A program made the translations under genes and the position numbers. The notes beneath the pieces are model-generated. The model was not told the DNA's origin. It did no database searches and saw nothing but the letters and a program-made list of their open reading frames with translations. A DNA stretch of 64,000 nt, taken from Acidimicrobiales bacterium. GTDB lineage: Bacteria > Actinomycetota > Acidimicrobiia > Acidimicrobiales > Poriferisodalaceae. The stretch's first letter is position 1; each line of letters starts with the position of its first letter. This document shows, piece after piece, positions 60,660-64,000 of this stretch. The stretch lies in the NCBI GenBank assembly GCA_009843525.1, contig VYDH01000020.1:124001-188000 (forward strand), written 5' to 3'.

Positions 60660-62210
60660 GTGAGCCGTCGCCTCGAAGTCGAGTTGACCAGCCGGCGTGA
60701 CGACGGCTCGTGGACATGGCGCGCTGCAGGCGCAAAACAGCCGAAGGGTGTGCTCGATGGCGACTTGCTGCCGGCAGGCGCCGGCGAAGGCGACGTGCTG
60801 CGCGTCGACGCCGAGTTCGAGGTCGACGGCATCTTCGTCACAGAGGTGCTCCCGCCCAAAGCCCGCAGCGGTAAACCCCCTGCCGAGCGCATCGAGCTGA
60901 TCGGCCCGCCGGATCGAGGTGCTGGAACGACAACGACCAGGGTGAGCCGCGGTCGTGACGGCCGCAAGAGCAGCGGCGGCGGTGAGCGGGGTCGTGGCCG
61001 CAGCGGTGAACGAGATTCACGAGGATCCCGGCGGAAACGCCAGGGAGAACGCCGGAATCGCGATGGTGCCGCTGACTCAAGCGGGGACAAGCCACAGCAT
61101 CGCAAGCGGCGCGAGGGCGACGGCCGTCGTAGACGTGACAGCGGCAGCAAACGACCGGCGCAAGATGCAAAGGCCGAGAAAAAGCCCGACACGCCCGAAC
61201 GCCCCCCGCGCCCCAAGGCGCGCAAGCTCCGCCCAGGGCGCAAGCACCGGGATGCGCTTATCGCCTCGCTGCCGGCCGAGCAGCAGGTCGTGGCGGAACA
61301 AGTGGTGCGCGGCGGCCTCGCTGCCGTGCGTACCGAGATCACCGAGCAGAACCGCAAGGCGGCTGCCGAAGGTGCGCCCGAAGTGCCGGCCGAGGGTGTG
61401 CTGCAGCTCGCCGAATCGCTGATCAGGCCAGTGCAGATCGCGGAGTGGCGCGACCGTGCCGATGCCGCCATCGCCGGCATCGAACGGGTCGACCTGCGCG
61501 ACCTTCGCTCCGTGCTCGTGGCCGCCGAAGACTTCGCCCGCGACGCAGACGCCCGCGAGCTGACCGAGAAGATCAGGGAAGGGCTCAACGAACGCGTCGA
61601 GCGCAGTCAGCGTGAATGGCACGACGAGCTGCGGACCACGCTGACCGAAGGACGCGTCGTGCGAGCGCTGCGCCTCAGCTCCCGCCCGCCCAAGGCGGGA
61701 GCACCGCTTCCGCCCGAGATCGCTCAGGAACTGACGTCCCAGGCCAACGCCGCGCTGGGCACGGGAGCTTCCCAGCACCGGATCGCCGTCGTGCTCGAAG
61801 CGGTGGCCTACTCCCCGGTACGGCCCTACGTGGTGCTGCCTGCCATTCCAGCCGAGCCGAGCGACGAGCTGCTCGAAGCCGTGCGCAAGGTGGCGTCTCG
61901 CCTGCCCGAGGTAGCGACTGCCCTCGGCATCGACCCGACCGAGGCGCGCCCGCGCAACCAGTCACGGCGAGGCCGCTCTCGCAGATCCAAGGCTGGGCCA
62001 GCTGATCCATCCGAGGAGAGCAACGACACCGAAGCCTCGGTCGAAGACGCTGTCGGCCAGGACGCTGCCGGAGCACAAGCCGAGAATGCAACGGACGACG
62101 CCGAAGCGCCGAACGAACCTGTGGCCGAGGGCGCGGCCGACCCAGCTGACACGTCGAACGACGGCGAAGACGTTGCCGAAGACTCAGCCGACGAAGACAT
62201 GACGGTCTAG
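60660..62210 (+). CDS. Uncharacterised protein with basic linker and acidic tail
   Basis: 516 aa, GTG start. The first ~90 residues form a small beta-rich domain ([41 protein letters not shown]) reminiscent of an OB/cold-shock-like fold. Residues ~95-200 are extremely basic and disordered ([40 protein letters not shown]). Residues ~200-430 are a helical domain ([44 protein letters not shown]-free [20 protein letters not shown]). The last ~75 residues are acidic. The make-up suggests nucleic-acid binding. The family is not recognised. It is divergent from parC and ends overlapping the convergent Nudix gene by 27 bases. Confidence 0.8.
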   Translation: MSRRLEVELTSRRDDGSWTWRAAGAKQPKGVLDGDLLPAGAGEGDVLRVDAEFEVDGIFVTEVLPPKARSGKPPAERIELIGPPDRGAGTTTTRVSRGRDGRKSSGGGERGRGRSGERDSRGSRRKRQGERRNRDGAADSSGDKPQHRKRREGDGRRRRDSGSKRPAQDAKAEKKPDTPERPPRPKARKLRPGRKHRDALIASLPAEQQVVAEQVVRGGLAAVRTEITEQNRKAAAEGAPEVPAEGVLQLAESLIRPVQIAEWRDRADAAIAGIERVDLRDLRSVLVAAEDFARDADARELTEKIREGLNERVERSQREWHDELRTTLTEGRVVRALRLSSRPPKAGAPLPPEIAQELTSQANAALGTGASQHRIAVVLEAVAYSPVRPYVVLPAIPAEPSDELLEAVRKVASRLPEVATALGIDPTEARPRNQSRRGRSRRSKAGPADPSEESNDTEASVEDAVGQDAAGAQAENATDDAEAPNEPVAEGAADPADTSNDGEDVAEDSADEDMTV

Positions 62211-62591
62211 GAATTCACGCATCCCGCCTGACAGCGGGACTGCACCTTCCCTGATCTCGTCGAAGCCCACGAAACGAGCGTCGGCCGCGTCGTCACCGGC
62301 GACCGGCGTCGCATCGGCCGGGCACTCCACCGCGTAATCCAGGATCACGAAGTGCAGCTGCTCGCTGATGTGCTCGGTGACACCGACAAGTTCGCCGCAC
62401 CGCACCGCCAGCCCGGTCTCCTCGGCCAGCTCGCGCTCCACCGCATCGCTGAGTCGTTCCCCGGGCTCGACACGTCCCCCCGGGAACGCCCAGAGTCCTT
62501 CCGCCGGCGGGCGGCCACGGCGCACCAGCAGCACGGAGCTGCCGCGCACCGCAACTCCGCCGACACAAACCTCAGGAACCGGCTCACTCAC
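62184..62591 (-). CDS. Nudix hydrolase
   Basis: 135 aa from the GTG giving VSEPVPEVCVGGVAVRG; this start overlaps the end of the GNAT gene by 8 bases and is 54 codons shorter than the open frame. The Nudix box GGRVEPGERLSDAVERELAE, then ETGLAV, fits G-x5-E-x7-R-E-U-x-E-E-x-G-U exactly, so metal-dependent hydrolysis of a nucleoside diphosphate linked to X is expected. LWAFPGGRVEPGE and the short length point to the MutT/ADP-ribose pyrophosphatase-type single-domain group. Substrate is unknown. It is the last gene of the ThyX-like/GNAT/Nudix transcript and overlaps the 516-codon gene on the other strand at its end. Confidence 0.9.
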   Translation of the reverse strand: MSEPVPEVCVGGVAVRGSSVLLVRRGRPPAEGLWAFPGGRVEPGERLSDAVERELAEETGLAVRCGELVGVTEHISEQLHFVILDYAVECPADATPVAGDDAADARFVGFDEIREGAVPLSGGMREFLDRHVFVG

Positions 62592-63108
62592 GGCGATGGG
62601 GAGCCGGCTCGCTTGGAGACTCGGCGTCAGGCGCCAGCTTGCGGTGCAGCACCAGCAGCCGTGCGGTGAAACCGAACGTCTCGAAGAAGTTCTTCGTGGC
62701 ACGGTTGCCCGGCAGCGCCAGCGAGTCGACGCCCACGCAGCCCCGCTCGACGCACCACTGCAGTACCTCACCGATCAGCGCCTCCCCGACGCTGACCTCG
62801 CGGGCACCGGGAGCGACATACAGGTCGGCGACGCGCCCCAGCATCTCTCCGGTCTGCAAGGGTTCGACGGCGGCAACGGCATAGCCGACCGGCGTGCCAT
62901 CGATCTCTCCGATCCACACGGCGCTGTCGGGATGCTCGAGAGCCTCGGTGAGGCTCTCCTCGAACGGCCTCGTTCGCACCTCCCGGCGCGACCAGACCCA
63001 GCCGCCGCGCGCGTCAACCTGCTCGGCCACGGCGTCGGCAGCCATCCGCGCGAGCACTCCCACATGCTCACCGTCGGCGGGGCGGGCCACTACGTCCATG
63101 CCGAGCAT
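62584..63108 (-). CDS. GNAT-family N-acetyltransferase
   Basis: 174 aa. The acetyl-CoA-binding core is ADLYVAPGAREVSVGEALIG (motif A, with the R/Q-x-x-G-x-G/A loop altered to AREVSVGEA), followed by GVDSLALPGNRATKNFFETFGF (motif B), the usual C-terminal strand-helix-strand of GNAT enzymes. The N-terminal part has PVGYAVAAVEPLQTGEM (beta-4/beta-bulge region). These enzymes acetylate amines on small molecules or proteins. The substrate is not recognisable. It starts 31 bases after the ThyX-like gene and overlaps the Nudix start, so the three are probably cotranscribed. Confidence 0.88.
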   Translation of the reverse strand: MLGMDVVARPADGEHVGVLARMAADAVAEQVDARGGWVWSRREVRTRPFEESLTEALEHPDSAVWIGEIDGTPVGYAVAAVEPLQTGEMLGRVADLYVAPGAREVSVGEALIGEVLQWCVERGCVGVDSLALPGNRATKNFFETFGFTARLLVLHRKLAPDAESPSEPAPHRRE

Positions 63109-63138
63109 TCCATCAGCCGAGACACCCGGACTCGACCG

Positions 63139-64000
63139 TCAGGCCGGCTCGGCCGATTGCCGTCGAGCCGTGGCTTCCTCGGCACCCAGGCGTCCCAAGA
63201 CGCCCTCAGACAGATCCACGTGCGTCAGCATCGCAGCCACCGCTCGGTGCCCTGCGGTCTCGGCAATCTGGCGATACATCTCTGCCACAACCCGCCGGTA
63301 GTCCTCGTGCCCTTGCGGTTGTGATCGCAGCTCGATCATGTGCATGGCCTCGCGAGCGTTGAACTGCATGCTGTAGCGCACGCGATAGGCCATCGACACG
63401 GCGTACGACGCCTCGAGCGTTCCGACGGCCTCGGCAAGCGTGTCGTACAACTCGGCTGACAGCTCCATCACCTCGTCGTAAGCCTCTCCCCCACCGGCCG
63501 CATCCACGAGTGCAGGCACGGAGTACCCGTGCTGCGGGCTCAGCGGTTGCCATTCGATGGTGAGCAGGCGGTGACGCTGCAAGTCGCGGAAGCTGCCGTA
63601 GTCGGCGAGCACGTCGAAGCGGTAGTCGAGGCGTTCCAGTGCCCGGCCTGGTCGGTGGCGACGGTTCGTCCGTTCGCCGCTGTATCGCTGCACCAGCTCC
63701 ATGCGCTCGGCCTCGGTCATCTGGGCCACGCGAGCGGCGATCTGCGATTCTCCCAGCGACGTGTACGGGTACAGCATGGCCGCGAGCATCTTGGCCTCGC
63801 CGGAGGGATCCCAGTCGGTCAGCTGGACCTCGGGCACCGGTTCAGGTTCGTCCTCGGCAAACAGATCTGCGGCGAACTCCGACATCGCGATCCGGTTGGC
63901 CTCGAGGTATTCCGACCACACAACGCCCCGGTCGAGCTGGTCCACACGCCGCAGGAACGAGGGGATGACTTTGCGCAGCTCGGTCAGCATCAACTGGGCG
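63139..64000 (-). CDS. ThyX-like (flavin-dependent thymidylate synthase family) protein, 5' end outside window
   Basis: The frame is open to the end of the window (AQLMLTELRKVIPSFLRRVD), so the N-terminus is missing; at least 287 codons are visible. ADYGSFRDLQRHRLLTIEWQP corresponds to the ThyX motif region (RHRxxSxNE in the canonical enzyme), but here RHR-LL-T-IEWQ, so the Ser/Asn/Glu part is substituted. FNAREAMHMIELRSQPQGHED is the second conserved helix (NLR..hF...R....AQ.EIR). The protein is longer than ThyX, as in the actinobacterial two-domain relatives of unknown activity. It may bind FAD and a nucleotide without making dTMP. Confidence 0.75.
   Translation of the reverse strand, partial: AQLMLTELRKVIPSFLRRVDQLDRGVVWSEYLEANRIAMSEFAADLFAEDEPEPVPEVQLTDWDPSGEAKMLAAMLYPYTSLGESQIAARVAQMTEAERMELVQRYSGERTNRRHRPGRALERLDYRFDVLADYGSFRDLQRHRLLTIEWQPLSPQHGYSVPALVDAAGGGEAYDEVMELSAELYDTLAEAVGTLEASYAVSMAYRVRYSMQFNAREAMHMIELRSQPQGHEDYRRVVAEMYRQIAETAGHRAVAAMLTHVDLSEGVLGRLGAEEATARRQSAEPA

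Noticed and set aside
1..64000. CRISPR arrays, rRNA and tRNA genes
   Set aside because: No regularly spaced repeats, rRNA words or cloverleaf-like sequences were recognised in the intergenic stretches. A tRNA search program was not available.

Overview
The window is high-GC, densely packed DNA with many GTG and a few TTG starts and frequent ATGA or GTGA stop/start overlaps. Together with an SCO6745-family protein, a DsbA-type protein of the kind known from actinobacteria and a DUF1761 membrane protein, this points to an actinobacterium. The mix of CoA-linked, amidohydrolase and betaine/C1 genes would fit an Acidimicrobiia-like lineage, but that placement is inference. Two O2-using enzyme families (a phytanoyl-CoA-type dioxygenase and a Baeyer-Villiger-type monooxygenase) suggest an aerobic or facultative life.

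Layout. 1-2049: end of a nitroreductase, a DUF35 OB-fold protein and its partner thiolase. 2050-8537: accessory block with a frameshifted IS110-family element, a decayed IS3-family element, a small membrane protein, a secreted repeat protein, about 1.5 kb without a supportable gene, and an IS5 remnant. 8538-22359: housekeeping and catabolic genes (SDR, glnS, SCO6745, SRPBCC, DUF1761, phosphotransferase-DUF6285, PhyH, dihydroorotase-like, CaiB/BaiF, DenD-like, PGDH-like, MFS). 22321-44298: a large one-carbon region (below). 44539-64000: proS, an SNF2 helicase, a three-gene amidohydrolase/DsbA/monooxygenase operon, a lysozyme-like anchored protein, parC-parE, an unrecognised basic/acidic protein, and a ThyX-like/GNAT/Nudix operon.

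The one-carbon region looks like one regulated system. Its parts are: an operon for corrinoid protein, DUF1638 protein, MtrH/MtgA-type methyltransferase, RACE reductive activator and a non-pyrrolysine MttB-family methyltransferase (44298 to 38146, minus strand); fhs, a MetF-like reductase and a membrane protein (minus strand); a DMGDH/sarcosine-dehydrogenase-like flavoprotein with etfB-etfA (plus strand); an IclR regulator; and an NAD-type formate dehydrogenase. Predicted flow (inference): a methyl group is taken from a quaternary amine such as glycine betaine by MttB, passed through the corrinoid protein to tetrahydrofolate, oxidised through MetF and Fhs to formate, and then to CO2 by the formate dehydrogenase. 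The DMGDH-like enzyme would remove the remaining N-methyl groups and feed electrons to ETF. folD is not in the window.

Three observations stand out. (1) The three intergenic regions that drive these transcripts each carry the same 35-bp arrangement: two 17-bp palindromes of the type GTKCC-N7-GGAAC separated by a single T. They are the probable operators of the local IclR protein. (2) The formate dehydrogenase catalytic subunit has an in-frame UGA at the selenocysteine position. It is followed by a hairpin whose GGTCT loop starts 19 nt after the UGA, so the apparent two ORFs are one selenoprotein. (3) The formate dehydrogenase alpha chain is split: its N-terminal 2Fe-2S/4Fe-4S/Mo-Fe4S4 half is a separate gene at the other end of the operon.
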